DNA from: Aphanomyces cochlioides
Taxonomy: Eukaryota > Oomycota > Saprolegniomycetes > Saprolegniales > Verrucalvaceae
Reading direction: 5' to 3'
Assembly (NCBI GenBank): GCA_019828595.1
Contig: JAHQRK010000001.1
Coordinates: 4,774,001 to 4,838,000, forward strand
Length of the DNA stretch: 64,000 nt
Shown in pieces: positions 1 through 11,562 of the stretch. A program made the translations under genes and the position numbers. Below the pieces are notes generated by a model. It had not been told where the DNA came from. It was given only the letters and a program-made list of their open reading frames with translations, and searched no databases. How positions within the stretch are numbered: the first letter of the stretch is position 1; the number at the start of each line of letters is the position of its first letter.

Positions 1-1627
1 AGGGAATACGTACGGACTGCGATTGACTATCGAGAACTTGAATCGAATCCTTATCTTCGACTGTCTTAATAGCTTGTTGTATCAACAACACCAGGGAGTT
101 TACGCATTCGGTTGTCCACTGTGACTCAGTGGACTTCTTCATGTAAAAACAGCGTAAAATATCAACCACGTGCTGGGTTTGGATAATGTTGTGCAAACAA
201 CGAGGATGCTCTGTGACAAATAGCAATAATTGTTGAATGAGGATAGATTGTGTCTTGAAAGGAGCTCTACTCCAAAGTGTGAAATCTAAAAGCAATCCAT
301 GCATGCCAGCCGCAAAGAGAGGCATGGTGTTCACAGAACTCTCCGATAACCAGAGATCAAGCACCAATTCAACACAAGTTGTTGCGATGCTTGGAGTTAA
401 CAAGCTTTCCACTTGATCTTCATGCGATCGCAAAACATGAGCTAGCAAATGAAATCCATAACCATGGAGAAGATCTTCTTGGTGAGCAATGCTAGTCCTG
501 AGTAAACCTCGCATCAAATGTAATGAATCAGTGACTAAGGTTCCCGCTTTAATGTCAAGTAGTTGGTTTAACAACACTGAGAGTGATAATATCCCACCAT
601 GGCAAAACCAGTCGTTAGAACGATTGGGTTCAGAGACGACGTAGATTTCAGGATCCAACATTACATGGTTTTCTTGCCATGCGCTGGATGCATCCGAATC
701 CAATTTTAATCGCGTCCAGGGACCATCTACTTCACCTTCTCCAGTCCACTGAACGCACAATGGCGACTGGGATTCAAAGAAGAAGATATCTTGAGCACTG
801 AACGAGAAGACAACTTTCAGAGGTGTGGACAAGGAAACATGCATAGACTTCTCCACAGTCGTGAGCGAACAAAGACCTTGAGTTGTAATGAGTGGGTGTT
901 GAAACGGGTTAACGCCACCAAAAACACGACGCAAGCATGTTTGAGAAGGTCCATAACGGTAGAGAGATGTGATAACGTCCACATTGAGCTCGTCTTCGTA
1001 CATCGTCATGCCTGACATGTGGAATCCACCCGTTGGACAATTAGCATCAGGACCACCGATTAAGCACTGCGAAAACTGGCCCATGAGAGTGGGAAAGGCC
1101 AAATCCTCATTCATGACGCGAACAGAGTTAAGATATGCAACGACGTGGCTTTTCTTCAAATAATGCTGTCGATGACTCACAACGACAAATTGCCATTTGT
1201 TTGGCGTCCACTGGAACTGGGAGCTTACATGTTTCCACCCCTTGTCGTCAGTAACAGAGGCTACACTGAGCGTAATTCGTTGATCGCTTCCAGGGGTAAT
1301 CCAGCACTCGACTCCTTGTATTTTGCTTGTGCTGTAGAATTTAAAGAGTCGGATCTTCTTTGTATCTTGTTCGAGTGGCAGCATGATCCACATTGCAATC
1401 GTGAATCCTCGGAACGACCACCGCACCAAAGGCAGCGTTAGTTGGCTTGCACTTGGGATTACCAAATACGACTGCGGGATTCGTTGTAGCTTGGACAGCG
1501 CTTGGCTGTGTTGCCATAAATACGACGATATACGTTCCACATCAATCTCTCGGTCAGGGTCTTCGTGATCAACGATCTTTGATTCATTTAGTACTTGCCA
1601 TACCGGGACTTGCTTGTCCGTCTCCAT
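1..1627 (-). CDS. BEACH-family (neurobeachin/LYST-like) protein, N-terminal part, truncated by window start
   Basis: A single reading frame runs without a stop from an ATG at 1627 to position 1 and leaves the window, so the 3' part is missing. An in-frame stop lies upstream and no earlier in-frame ATG follows it, which is why 1627 was chosen. About 540 residues are visible. Residues roughly 70-240 look like a concanavalin-A/laminin-G-like fold (GFTIAMWIMLP, then a KWQFVVVSHRQ strand, then SLYRYGPSQ at its end). Next come leucine-rich helical segments such as ILSLSVLLNQLL and LLLDFTLWSRAPF, like the armadillo/DUF4704 region that precedes PH-BEACH-WD40 in large BEACH proteins. Such proteins act in vesicle trafficking and lysosome/autophagosome biology. 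The PH, BEACH and WD40 domains would lie outside the window, so the family call is an inference. Confidence 0.55.
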   Translation of the reverse strand, partial: METDKQVPVWQVLNESKIVDHEDPDREIDVERISSYLWQHSQALSKLQRIPQSYLVIPSASQLTLPLVRWSFRGFTIAMWIMLPLEQDTKKIRLFKFYSTSKIQGVECWITPGSDQRITLSVASVTDDKGWKHVSSQFQWTPNKWQFVVVSHRQHYLKKSHVVAYLNSVRVMNEDLAFPTLMGQFSQCLIGGPDANCPTGGFHMSGMTMYEDELNVDVITSLYRYGPSQTCLRRVFGGVNPFQHPLITTQGLCSLTTVEKSMHVSLSTPLKVVFSFSAQDIFFFESQSPLCVQWTGEGEVDGPWTRLKLDSDASSAWQENHVMLDPEIYVVSEPNRSNDWFCHGGILSLSVLLNQLLDIKAGTLVTDSLHLMRGLLRTSIAHQEDLLHGYGFHLLAHVLRSHEDQVESLLTPSIATTCVELVLDLWLSESSVNTMPLFAAGMHGLLLDFTLWSRAPFKTQSILIQQLLLFVTEHPRCLHNIIQTQHVVDILRCFYMKKSTESQWTTECVNSLVLLIQQAIKTVEDKDSIQVLDSQSQSVRIP

Positions 1628-2026
1628 GCCTAACTGTACCGATGCCGACTCCTCTCGTGGGAAAGGGACGTAAAGATTTTGATGTTCCCGTCGTGATCAA
1701 AACTGAAAATGATGCGAGAAATCATTCTTTCATATTATTGGCTTAAAAGTTTCACTCTGAAACGTTATAATCCAATTGATATTGAAGCTTTAATTTCCGC
1801 AGTTTTCAAATAAATATATTTTGTCAGTCAACAATAAATTCAACCAAGAAAAGTTCTCCAACTGAAACAGCAAACATATATCAACCATAACGTTAGATTA
1901 GAAAAGAATTCGCTGAAGTAGATCATAGTCCAGAGTTGGGCTGGTTCTTGATCTTCAACATAGACCAAAGTCTCCAATACCTGTGACGAAATGTGAACAT
2001 CGATGTTGATATGTGGTATGCAGCAC
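1628..2026. other. Intergenic stretch
   Basis: AT-rich sequence between the divergently transcribed side of the BEACH-type gene and the end of the palindrome. Short open frames here lack coding character. No repeat or RNA gene was recognised. Confidence 0.5.
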
Positions 2027-2134
2027 AACACAAACAAATACGCCAGATAAGATCAAGTGTACATTGTACAAGTCACACGCATTGAATAGAATATCAGACT
2101 TTAGATCTACTTTCGTAACTAAACTACTATCGTC

Positions 2135-4495
2135 TTAATATTTAATCATACGTTCCAACATTCGCTTCTTGTCTTCCAATTCACGAAGAGTGGCTTCTTC
2201 GTGGTCTTCCAACCATTCACGAGCTTCACGGATGGCGTTTTCGGCTTGGCTGTCACCCTTTTCACGGGCGATTTCCAAAGCGCGGTAGATGAAGCCTTCC
2301 AAATTGTTGCGCGCTTCAATCTTGCGCAAAGCTTCAGCATCGTCCTTCTTGTACTTTTCGGCATCAGCCACCATGCGGTCAATGTCTTCTTGGCTCAAAC
2401 GACCACGGTTGTTGCTGATCGTCGTTTCGGCCTTGGCGTGCGTCTTCTTGTCCTTGGCGCTCACGTTCAAAATACCGTTGGCATCGATTTCGAACGTCAC
2501 TTCCACTTGAGGTTCACCACGCTTGGCACGTTCAATGCCAGAGATCGTGAATTCACCCAACTTGTTGTTGTGTTCCACGTTCACACGTTCACCTTCGTAA
2601 ATCACCACATTCACTTGCGTTTGGTAGTCAGCTTCCGTCGTGTAAACACGGGTCTTCTTCACAGGGATGGCGGTGTTGCGCTTGATCAACACGGACATCA
2701 CCTTGCCCACGGTTTCAATACCCAAGCTCAAAGGAGTCACATCCACCAACAACAACGAGTTCGTGGCGTCGTTGCGGATACCGCTCAAAATGGCACCTTG
2801 CACGGCGGCACCATAAGCAACGGCTTCATCAGGGTTGATCGACTTGCTCAATTCCTTGCCACCGAACAAAGTCGATAACATGGTTTGCACCTTGGGGATA
2901 CGCGTCGAACCACCGACAAGCACCAATTCAGAGATTTGTTCAGGCTTCATGTTGGCATCCGACAACACCTTCAACACAGTTTCTTCGCAACGCTTGAAGC
3001 ATTCGTCGTTCAAAGATTCGAACTTGGCACGAGTCATCGTCGAGCTGAAGTCCACACCTTCAAACAAAGAGTCGACTTCAATCGTAGCACTGGTGGTCGT
3101 GGACAACATGCGCTTGGCAGCTTCACAGGCCGTGCGCAAACGACGCATCGAACGGGCAGACGACGTGGGGTCCAAGTTGCGGTTCTTGCGCTTGAATTCA
3201 GTGATCAAAAAGTCAACCATGTTGCTGTCGAAATCTTCACCACCCAGGTGCGTGTCACCACCGGTCGCCTTCACTTCAAAGATGCCGTTTTCAATGCTCA
3301 AGATCGACACATCGAAGGTACCACCACCCAAATCGAAAATCAAGATGTTCGACTTGCCTTCAGCGCCGGCGTTCGTGTCCAAACCATAAGCCAAGGCAGC
3401 AGCCGTAGGTTCGTTGATAATACGCTTCACGTCCAAACCAGCAATGGCACCGGCGTCCTTGGTCGATTGACGTTGTTGGTCGTTGAAATAAGCAGGCACA
3501 GTCACGACGGCTTGCTTGATTTCTTGGCCGAGGTAGTTTTCAGCAGTTTCCTTCATGCGGGTCAAAACCATCGACGAGATTTCTTCGGGAGAGAAACGCT
3601 TGGCTTCACCCTTGAACGTCACTTCGATCAAAGGCTTGTCATCTTCGCCTTCAACAATCTTGAAGGGGAAGTGAGCAGCATCCTTCTTCACGATAGGGTC
3701 GCTGAAGCTGCGACCAATGATACGCTTGGCATCAAACACAGTGTTGGTGGCGTTCGAGGCAGCTTGGATCTTGGCGGCTTCACCGATCAAACGTTCGCTT
3801 TCGTTGAAAGCAACCCACGAAGGAGTCGTGCGGTTACCTTCACTGTTGGCAATGATTTCAACTTGGCCATCCTTCCACACACCCACGCAAGAGTAGGTCG
3901 TACCAAGATCGATACCAATGACTTCCGAAAAGCCACGTTCGGCGCGCTTGGCACGTTCTTCACGTTCAGCACGGGCCTTGTTGATCTTTTCTTCGATTTC
4001 CATACGCTTCAACTTGCGCGTGGCATCGTCCATTTCCACACCGCTGGCTTCTTCTTCAAGCACTTGCAAAGCAGCTTGAGCTTGGGTCAAACCAGTTTGG
4101 AGTTGCTTGTTGCCCTTGTCCAAAGTCAAACCCTTGGTGTAGGCTGTCACAGCCTTTTGGTACGACTTGATGTAGTAGTAAGCCGCACCGAGACGAGCGT
4201 AGCCCTTGCCCCACTTGGGGTCAATTTCAATGCACTTGTTGGCATCTTGCATGGCCAAAGCAGCATTGCCAGCGCTCAAGTACGCAGCAGATCTGTTCGA
4301 GAAGTAGATGTGGTTGTTGGGTTCGTAGCCAATGGCAGCGGTGAACTCCTTGATGGCAGTCGCGTGGTCGCCAGCCGCGTACGCTTCGTTACCACGGTTC
4401 TTGGCTTCCGTACCAAGCTTGGTGCGTTCTTCAGCAGACAAATTGGCGTGGGCATCCTTGGTGCCTTTGCCAGCGCGACGACGTTGAGGGGCCAT
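2135..4495 (-). CDS. TPR-HSP70 fusion chaperone, copy A (786 aa)
   Basis: Intronless gene. Residues about 25-135 are three tetratricopeptide repeats of the Hop/SGT type ([17 protein letters not shown], then the typical [19 protein letters not shown]). A charged linker of about 50 residues follows ([20 protein letters not shown]). From about residue 190 there is a full HSP70 ATPase domain: [14 protein letters not shown] phosphate loop, [26 protein letters not shown]. The substrate-binding domain follows. The C-terminal lid is short and ends in basic residues (RMLERMIKY), without the EEVD tail that free cytosolic HSP70s use to bind TPR co-chaperones. The protein therefore carries its own co-chaperone-like module. 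No signal peptide is visible, so it is probably cytosolic. The protein appears identical to copy B. Confidence 0.93.
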   Translation of the reverse strand: MAPQRRRAGKGTKDAHANLSAEERTKLGTEAKNRGNEAYAAGDHATAIKEFTAAIGYEPNNHIYFSNRSAAYLSAGNAALAMQDANKCIEIDPKWGKGYARLGAAYYYIKSYQKAVTAYTKGLTLDKGNKQLQTGLTQAQAALQVLEEEASGVEMDDATRKLKRMEIEEKINKARAEREERAKRAERGFSEVIGIDLGTTYSCVGVWKDGQVEIIANSEGNRTTPSWVAFNESERLIGEAAKIQAASNATNTVFDAKRIIGRSFSDPIVKKDAAHFPFKIVEGEDDKPLIEVTFKGEAKRFSPEEISSMVLTRMKETAENYLGQEIKQAVVTVPAYFNDQQRQSTKDAGAIAGLDVKRIINEPTAAALAYGLDTNAGAEGKSNILIFDLGGGTFDVSILSIENGIFEVKATGGDTHLGGEDFDSNMVDFLITEFKRKNRNLDPTSSARSMRRLRTACEAAKRMLSTTTSATIEVDSLFEGVDFSSTMTRAKFESLNDECFKRCEETVLKVLSDANMKPEQISELVLVGGSTRIPKVQTMLSTLFGGKELSKSINPDEAVAYGAAVQGAILSGIRNDATNSLLLVDVTPLSLGIETVGKVMSVLIKRNTAIPVKKTRVYTTEADYQTQVNVVIYEGERVNVEHNNKLGEFTISGIERAKRGEPQVEVTFEIDANGILNVSAKDKKTHAKAETTISNNRGRLSQEDIDRMVADAEKYKKDDAEALRKIEARNNLEGFIYRALEIAREKGDSQAENAIREAREWLEDHEEATLRELEDKKRMLERMIKY

Positions 4496-5575
4496 GGCAA
4501 ATCTTGTTGTGCCTTCAATGGATCATGACCACCAATATGAACTTCAATCTTTTTAGCTAATCAAATCTTCTGATATATTGGATTGGTCAATGCTATCTAT
4601 TTTAATCTATTGTCTCTTATGATTGGCGGAAATAGACCAATGAAGGGATGCCATGATTCATTTCATGAAAAAAAGGATGGTGATCAAGTCTTCCAAGTTG
4701 CATATCCGGATAAACCATGAAAAGGTGAACAAAATTGATTGTCGTGATCGGGTTGGAACTTTTGGACAATGGTCACTCATGCTTTACGCTGAACACACAC
4801 CAGAATGATGTTCGAGATGCTGACATCGAAAACCACGCACGAGAAGATAAGTCTTTGGGCCACAATACGTAAATTTTTTGCGCTGGTGGACTTGCCTGTT
4901 GTCTTTGTAATCTGGTCTCAACTCAACACACTGTTTTCTATGAGCTCTAAATTGCAATTCGCGATATAACGAAGAGAATAATAGAAGGTACAAGGGATTG
5001 AAAGCGTTTGAGTTACCAACTTGTAAAAAGTCAAGCGGTCCAAGGAGCCGAAGCATTTTTGACAAAACTCATTAACAAAGTTCCACTGTTGTGTGTATTG
5101 AATTCTTGCTTGCGCAAAACCCAGTGGAAGGAGAGCTTAAGATATAGATATTCTAAGCGTAAGTGTGGAATGGGGTATGAGCACCTTTTAGAAACAATTC
5201 CCAAAAAACATCGTCGAGCCCCTCTTCAAAACGAGTTGAACTCGCTGGTATAAAATTTGTCATATCCCATCAATTTCCATCCAATGAGATCGGTGTTCAA
5301 GGTCGTCACAGAAAGTCCATCCTTTTGATTGACTAAAATGGTAATTGGTGGTCCGAGATGTTCATGAAGTGTTCCGGATAAGAATAAATAGAATTAATGA
5401 TAAATTTCGCATTTCTGAATGAAAAGAATACAAAGTATATGTTAATATTTCCAAACACGGAGTTATTCCTATATAAATGAGAAAGGCCAGATTTTTTTCC
5501 GGATCCGGAAATGGTGCGAGCGATGGACATTATTCATTTGGCAATTCTCTTTGCATCAACCAAGCTAGATCCGTC
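4496..5575. other. Asymmetric spacer between palindrome arms; divergent promoter region
   Basis: This 1,080-bp stretch separates the start codons of the two inverted TPR-HSP70 genes and must hold both promoters. The two halves are not similar to each other. Several short open frames occur (for example 4784-5065 on the minus strand and 5008-5253 on the plus strand) but none resembles a known protein. CCAAT-like motifs occur near 4583 and 4625. A convincing heat-shock element (three adjacent nGAAn units) was not found by eye. Confidence 0.5.
5472..5511 (+). promoter_or_regulatory. Possible core promoter of copy B: TATA-like box and 16-bp palindrome
   Basis: TATAAA at 5472-5477 lies about 100 bp before the ATG at 5576. 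It is followed by the perfect 16-bp palindrome TTTCCGGATCCGGAAA at 5496-5511. The reading frame is also open upstream to 5477, but copies A and C start at the same MAP(Q/P)RRR, so this stretch is better read as 5' UTR. Function is inferred from position only. Confidence 0.3.
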
Positions 5576-7936
5576 ATGGCCCCTCAACGTCGTCGCGCTG
5601 GCAAAGGCACCAAGGATGCCCACGCCAATTTGTCTGCTGAAGAACGCACCAAGCTTGGTACGGAAGCCAAGAACCGTGGTAACGAAGCGTACGCGGCTGG
5701 CGACCACGCGACTGCCATCAAGGAGTTCACCGCTGCCATTGGCTACGAACCCAACAACCACATCTACTTCTCGAACAGATCTGCTGCGTACTTGAGCGCT
5801 GGCAATGCTGCTTTGGCCATGCAAGATGCCAACAAGTGCATTGAAATTGACCCCAAGTGGGGCAAGGGCTACGCTCGTCTCGGTGCGGCTTACTACTACA
5901 TCAAGTCGTACCAAAAGGCTGTGACAGCCTACACCAAGGGTTTGACTTTGGACAAGGGCAACAAGCAACTCCAAACTGGTTTGACCCAAGCTCAAGCTGC
6001 TTTGCAAGTGCTTGAAGAAGAAGCCAGCGGTGTGGAAATGGACGATGCCACGCGCAAGTTGAAGCGTATGGAAATCGAAGAAAAGATCAACAAGGCCCGT
6101 GCTGAACGTGAAGAACGTGCCAAGCGCGCCGAACGTGGCTTTTCGGAAGTCATTGGTATCGATCTTGGTACGACCTACTCTTGCGTGGGTGTGTGGAAGG
6201 ATGGCCAAGTTGAAATCATTGCCAACAGTGAAGGTAACCGCACGACTCCTTCGTGGGTTGCTTTCAACGAAAGCGAACGTTTGATCGGTGAAGCCGCCAA
6301 GATCCAAGCTGCCTCGAACGCCACCAACACTGTGTTTGATGCCAAGCGTATCATTGGTCGCAGCTTCAGCGACCCTATCGTGAAGAAGGATGCTGCTCAC
6401 TTCCCCTTCAAGATTGTTGAAGGCGAAGACGACAAGCCTTTGATCGAAGTGACGTTCAAGGGTGAAGCCAAGCGTTTCTCTCCCGAAGAAATCTCGTCGA
6501 TGGTTTTGACCCGCATGAAGGAAACTGCTGAAAACTACCTCGGCCAAGAAATCAAGCAAGCCGTCGTGACTGTGCCTGCTTATTTCAACGACCAACAACG
6601 TCAATCGACCAAGGACGCCGGTGCCATTGCTGGTTTGGACGTGAAGCGTATTATCAACGAACCTACGGCTGCTGCCTTGGCTTATGGTTTGGACACGAAC
6701 GCCGGCGCTGAAGGCAAGTCGAACATCTTGATTTTCGATTTGGGTGGTGGTACCTTCGATGTGTCGATCTTGAGCATTGAAAACGGCATCTTTGAAGTGA
6801 AGGCGACCGGTGGTGACACGCACCTGGGTGGTGAAGATTTCGACAGCAACATGGTTGACTTTTTGATCACTGAATTCAAGCGCAAGAACCGCAACTTGGA
6901 CCCCACGTCGTCTGCCCGTTCGATGCGTCGTTTGCGCACGGCCTGTGAAGCTGCCAAGCGCATGTTGTCCACGACCACCAGTGCTACGATTGAAGTCGAC
7001 TCTTTGTTTGAAGGTGTGGACTTCAGCTCGACGATGACTCGTGCCAAGTTCGAATCTTTGAACGACGAATGCTTCAAGCGTTGCGAAGAAACTGTGTTGA
7101 AGGTGTTGTCGGATGCCAACATGAAGCCTGAACAAATCTCTGAATTGGTGCTTGTCGGTGGTTCGACGCGTATCCCCAAGGTGCAAACCATGTTATCGAC
7201 TTTGTTCGGTGGCAAGGAATTGAGCAAGTCGATCAACCCTGATGAAGCCGTTGCTTATGGTGCCGCCGTGCAAGGTGCCATTTTGAGCGGTATCCGCAAC
7301 GACGCCACGAACTCGTTGTTGTTGGTGGATGTGACTCCTTTGAGCTTGGGTATTGAAACCGTGGGCAAGGTGATGTCCGTGTTGATCAAGCGCAACACCG
7401 CCATCCCTGTGAAGAAGACCCGTGTTTACACGACGGAAGCTGACTACCAAACGCAAGTGAATGTGGTGATTTACGAAGGTGAACGTGTGAACGTGGAACA
7501 CAACAACAAGTTGGGTGAATTCACGATCTCTGGCATTGAACGTGCCAAGCGTGGTGAACCTCAAGTGGAAGTGACGTTCGAAATCGATGCCAACGGTATT
7601 TTGAACGTGAGCGCCAAGGACAAGAAGACGCACGCCAAGGCCGAAACGACGATCAGCAACAACCGTGGTCGTTTGAGCCAAGAAGACATTGACCGCATGG
7701 TGGCTGATGCCGAAAAGTACAAGAAGGACGATGCTGAAGCTTTGCGCAAGATTGAAGCGCGCAACAATTTGGAAGGCTTCATCTACCGCGCTTTGGAAAT
7801 CGCCCGTGAAAAGGGTGACAGCCAAGCCGAAAACGCCATCCGTGAAGCTCGTGAATGGTTGGAAGACCACGAAGAAGCCACTCTTCGTGAATTGGAAGAC
7901 AAGAAGCGAATGTTGGAACGTATGATTAAATATTAA
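5576..7936 (+). CDS. TPR-HSP70 fusion chaperone, copy B (786 aa)
   Basis: Same length and domain order as copy A: TPR (about 25-135), charged linker, HSP70 nucleotide-binding domain from about 190 with [14 protein letters not shown], substrate-binding domain, short lid ending RMLERMIKY. The start is set at ATG 5576, where arm similarity begins. An in-frame ATG at 5477 would add 33 residues with no counterpart in the other copies. Its promoter differs completely from that of copy A, so the two identical proteins could be expressed under different conditions. Confidence 0.93.
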   Translation: MAPQRRRAGKGTKDAHANLSAEERTKLGTEAKNRGNEAYAAGDHATAIKEFTAAIGYEPNNHIYFSNRSAAYLSAGNAALAMQDANKCIEIDPKWGKGYARLGAAYYYIKSYQKAVTAYTKGLTLDKGNKQLQTGLTQAQAALQVLEEEASGVEMDDATRKLKRMEIEEKINKARAEREERAKRAERGFSEVIGIDLGTTYSCVGVWKDGQVEIIANSEGNRTTPSWVAFNESERLIGEAAKIQAASNATNTVFDAKRIIGRSFSDPIVKKDAAHFPFKIVEGEDDKPLIEVTFKGEAKRFSPEEISSMVLTRMKETAENYLGQEIKQAVVTVPAYFNDQQRQSTKDAGAIAGLDVKRIINEPTAAALAYGLDTNAGAEGKSNILIFDLGGGTFDVSILSIENGIFEVKATGGDTHLGGEDFDSNMVDFLITEFKRKNRNLDPTSSARSMRRLRTACEAAKRMLSTTTSATIEVDSLFEGVDFSSTMTRAKFESLNDECFKRCEETVLKVLSDANMKPEQISELVLVGGSTRIPKVQTMLSTLFGGKELSKSINPDEAVAYGAAVQGAILSGIRNDATNSLLLVDVTPLSLGIETVGKVMSVLIKRNTAIPVKKTRVYTTEADYQTQVNVVIYEGERVNVEHNNKLGEFTISGIERAKRGEPQVEVTFEIDANGILNVSAKDKKTHAKAETTISNNRGRLSQEDIDRMVADAEKYKKDDAEALRKIEARNNLEGFIYRALEIAREKGDSQAENAIREAREWLEDHEEATLRELEDKKRMLERMIKY

Positions 7937-8044
7937 GACGATAGTAGTTTAGTTACGAAAGTAGATCTAAAGTCTGATATTCTATTCAATGCGTGTGACT
8001 TGTACAATGTACACTTGATTTTATCTGGCGTATTTGTTTGTGTT

Positions 8045-8639
8045 TGGGGAACTCTGTTCATTTTATCACGTAGTGTTAAGCGCGATTTGAGGTGATAAAG
8101 AGTGATATTTCCAAATTACATCATGTGTACAGTATTCCAGAGCAATGCAGGTGTTGTGCCTCACATCAGAATGGTAGTGTTCTCTTGGTCTTGCTTTGCA
8201 CGAGTGCGGTAATCTATGGTCGATTATCTTCGTCAACAGATCTGGACAGCCATGACAAACTGCATCCCAGCTTTGATACACTTTGTCGTAAAACTTTGTT
8301 CCAAGGCATCTGATGACAGTCCCAGTAGTCGACTCGCATCACTGAGATCTGAAGCACACTTGGATATATCTTGACCGAGTTTGAATTTTTCGTCAGAGAG
8401 GTCTTCAACAAGCAGGAACAAATATTATCATCAACGTGTCGATGGCCAATATGAAGTAAACAAGTGACATTAGTGATGTTAGACTCTGGTGGTCAAATCA
8501 GACAAACATCGAAAGTTTATTTTGTATGGCGAGGCCTTGATTAAATAGTAGGGACAGCACTATGATCTTTGTGGTTGAAGTGCCACTTGGCTTGGTGCAC
8601 AGTTGTTGATTTTCTGAAGCGAACATCTATCCATTGACG
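8045..8639. other. Intergenic region with an exon-like remnant on the minus strand
   Basis: Minus-strand positions about 8233-8421 encode a helical stretch of coding character (DEKFKLGQDISKCASDLSD and onward). It is followed by a possible donor site, but no flanking exons could be joined to it. It may be a leftover of a gene broken when the palindrome formed, or chance. The rest shows no recognisable feature. Confidence 0.3.
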
Positions 8640-11562
8640 CTATTTTTCATTCTTCGCGTCCTTTATACATGATACAAGAGCCCCAACACTCTTGGCAATG
8701 TTACGGCTGTAACCATGAACTTGGACATATTCTGCTGCTTTCTGAAGGGCACTGCATAAGTCATCTTCCCACCGAAAGTCTTGAATTTTCCCGTCAGGAT
8801 TCAAGAAAGGGTGCTCCAACAATCCACCTGGGCCTTCAATCGTAGGCCGCAATTTCGGATCCCATTGAAGGCACGACCGAATAACATCGGCGAGATGTCT
8901 ATTTCTTAAAGGTGGGAAATTGATTGTGTGGTTTGGATCAGCAATCATAATGAACTTTTGGATCATATGTGTGACCATTCCAAACGGAGTGTCGCCGTAG
9001 ACAATCTGGTATAAAATGCACCCCAACGACCAAATGTCACCAGCTCGCCCCACCTACAGTTTTCACAAGTGAAGACGATTTAAAATATCATGCGTCACCT
9101 TTTTTGGATCTCCCCTGTTGCCCAAAGAGCTTGATGCAACTTCTGGTGGCATGTAGTTTGCAGTTCCTTCGACTTGTTCAAGGACAACATTGGTTGTGTC
9201 GTTTGATATGGCTTTGGCAATTCCAAAATCGATTAACTTGAGAGCACCATTAACAAACAAAAAGTTTGCAGGCTTCAGATCACCTGTGCTAGACGTCAGG
9301 ACTTTGACTGCGTCATAAGCTTCTTACCATGGATGATGCGCATGTTGTGAATATAATTCACAGCCTGTAGCATTTGTTGCCAAACTATCCTAAGGAAGTT
9401 CTCTTCTATGATGATTTTGTTCTGCTTGAGTTCTTTCAGCTTGTTCATGAGATCAATTTCACCGATTTCCATCACCTAAACAGGAAGTTTGAATTGATGA
9501 ATTTCACTACTACGAAAACGTACCACATACAAGACTTTGAGTTTCGAATCCATTTCATTTGCCACAAGTTTAATGATATGCGGGCTTCCTTGAAGACTCT
9601 TGAGCAAGTTGATTTCATTGTGGTAACTTGTAACACTGGCTTCGTCCATCTTTTTCATTTTAATTTTTTTCAGTGCATAAGTTTGCATGTCTGGGCCTAA
9701 CACTCGAAAGACTTTGCTCGTTCCTCCTGAACCAATTTGCTTGAGGCTTAGAAATGTAATTCCGTTGACCTATGCGTGATATAAAATTCAGGTTTTGGGT
9801 AATCATTACCGTGAAATGATTTTTTGAATCAATTAAACGTTCAACAACTTCAATTTGACGAGGAGAACCACGGTCTGACCGTTTAGCAGTAAATTCTGGG
9901 GACAACTGTCGAGCTCTCTTGGAAACCGGGGTATTCTCATCCGATCTCCACGATCTCTTTGTAGTAGTCGTTTTGGATGATGCCGAAGGATCAGAATGCC
10001 TGGTCAAAGTGAGTTCCATGTCACTTCCTCCTGGGGACAACGGCTTCGGCTCTACTTTAGGAAGTATTGTCCTATCCATAGCAACAGCACTTCGATACTT
10101 CAGTGGAGAAGTATATTGCCTCGTCAATCCGCTTCCAGTCATTGCCGACGAAAATTGTTTCGCATCGCTAGGACTTCTTAATGGCGAATACAACAGTGAT
10201 GGCTTTGCTTGAGACATAATCCTTGTGTCTTTCGAGTCATGTCCAAATCGATCTTGCGTCGTGGAATCGCTTCTTTCAATCTTTGGTGACTTTGGTGATA
10301 TCTTCATGGATGCATGGCTTGCAAAGTTCAAATTATCAAGACCGTCTGACCGCGCCAGTTCGATTTCAAGATCTGATTTGAATAATGAGCTTGAGGAGTT
10401 CTTCTCAAAGGGTCGAAATTGCATCTTAGTTGAAGTTGGGGTTGTTTTTGTCGAGGTAAATGCATTAGTAGCCCTGGATGTTTTAGACGGACTCCAGTGT
10501 TTTATGTACGATAAATCGACTGAAATCTTAGACTTTTCCGGGATCTCCTGTAAAATATTCATTCATACTTGAGTCATAATTGGCAGAAGTTTTTACCTTT
10601 TTTATGGCAAATTTTTCGTCGTCCGATTTTATGGGGTCTTCGTTTTCTTTGTCAGAATCGTGTGATGCTGATTCTGACTGTAACACACGAAGAGGTCGAC
10701 CCAAACGAGCTAGGATTAAACATGAAAGATGGACAAACTAGAGAGCTTACCGTGATCAAATGATACGCGGGTGCTCTTCTGTGATGTTCTGGATCGATTT
10801 TCATGCGAAACTTGGTTCGCCATTGGGGTGGATAGCCCCACTGAGAAACCATTCAGTTTTGACTCAGTATGTGGAATAGTCTTGTGCTTACCACCACTTT
10901 GACGCGGTGTTGAGAAGAGCAAAGGATCCACTTGCACATCGTTAGGCTCCTCTTTGAATGCATTGAGTCGAGTTGACTCACGGCCAGATATCAGTTCTTT
11001 CCAAATTCGGTCACGATCTGCACCACTGAGTAGACTCTTCGCAACGGCCAAGTTGAGCATGTCGTAAGCTTTGTCATTTGCGTCTATAATTCAACGTTAG
11101 ATTTAGTGGAAGAGAGTCTAGCATACTTTGTGCCTTTTCGAACTTGGCATAGTACTCAAAGAATTTAGTCTGATGCAATGGAATACCATCCACAAGTGCT
11201 TGTCGCAGCATGCCTCTTTTTCGATTTGGGTAAGGGCTCAAGAGTTCAGCATAGTCCAGGATAATGTCGATATGCTCCGCTCGGCCAATTCCATCGAGTA
11301 GGGGCTGTTTAATGCAAGACAGTGCACGACGAAACAGCCGCTCGACTTGGGATGGATAATGAGCACAGAGCCTTTTGCAATTTGCTAGAAGCTTCCTCCA
11401 TAGTGACGTCGACTGAGGGTCCAACATGACCTGTCGAGCGAGTTGCTGCCTTTCTCTCAAGAGTGCTGCTCCAGCGCTAAGATTCCCAGCAACATCGCTA
11501 TCTCTGATGTTAAGCATGAAGAAGTCCGCTTCGTTGTCATCCTTTCGGAGCGCTTCTGTCAT
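8640..11562 (-). CDS. MPS1/TTK-like dual-specificity spindle checkpoint kinase (multi-exon)
   Basis: At least eight exons can be joined in frame by short GT-AG introns (for example 11084-11126). The start is the ATG at 11562. The N-terminal part (to about 11127) is helical and matches the TPR-like domain of MPS1/BubR1 kinases ([31 protein letters not shown]). A long Ser/Thr-Pro-rich linker follows. The kinase domain has a glycine loop [16 protein letters not shown]-type lysine in [10 protein letters not shown], catalytic loop HGDLKPANF (spliced across an intron near 9276-9333), a DFG motif in [18 protein letters not shown] in the activation segment, and [19 protein letters not shown]. The GSGGxSKVF loop and the YGxTPF segment are typical of MPS1/TTK. 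The family phosphorylates kinetochore proteins in the spindle assembly checkpoint. Confidence 0.85.

Larger units (their letters stand above)
2027..8044. repeat. Large inverted repeat (palindrome) carrying two TPR-HSP70 genes
   Basis: The left arm, about 2027-4495, reads as the reverse complement of the right arm, about 5576-8044. Each arm holds a complete 2,361-bp gene plus about 108 bp of 3' flank. The only differences found by eye are one synonymous change (a GAT/GAC Asp codon near 3646 versus 6431) and one base in the 3' flank. Similarity stops abruptly at the two start codons, so the 1,080-bp central spacer and the two promoters are unrelated. This points to a very recent inverted duplication or to continuing arm-to-arm gene conversion. 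Confidence 0.93.

Noticed and set aside
1628..1745. Minus-strand frame reading FSFDHDGNIKIF before the BEACH-like gene, resembling a WD40 repeat
   Set aside because: Very short, in another frame, ends in a stop; no clean splice to the main frame was found.
2885..4528. Long open frames of about 400-550 codons antisense to each TPR-HSP70 gene (also 5534-7186 and 17629-18834)
   Set aside because: They mirror the biased codon use of HSP70. Similar antisense frames of HSP70 genes, including an Achlya report of a dehydrogenase opposite HSC70, are best seen as composition effects. No domain or independent conservation supports them.
5477..5575. 33-codon N-terminal extension of TPR-HSP70 copy B
   Set aside because: Copies A and C have no equivalent, arm similarity begins at the ATG at 5576, and the extension overlaps the TATA-like box.
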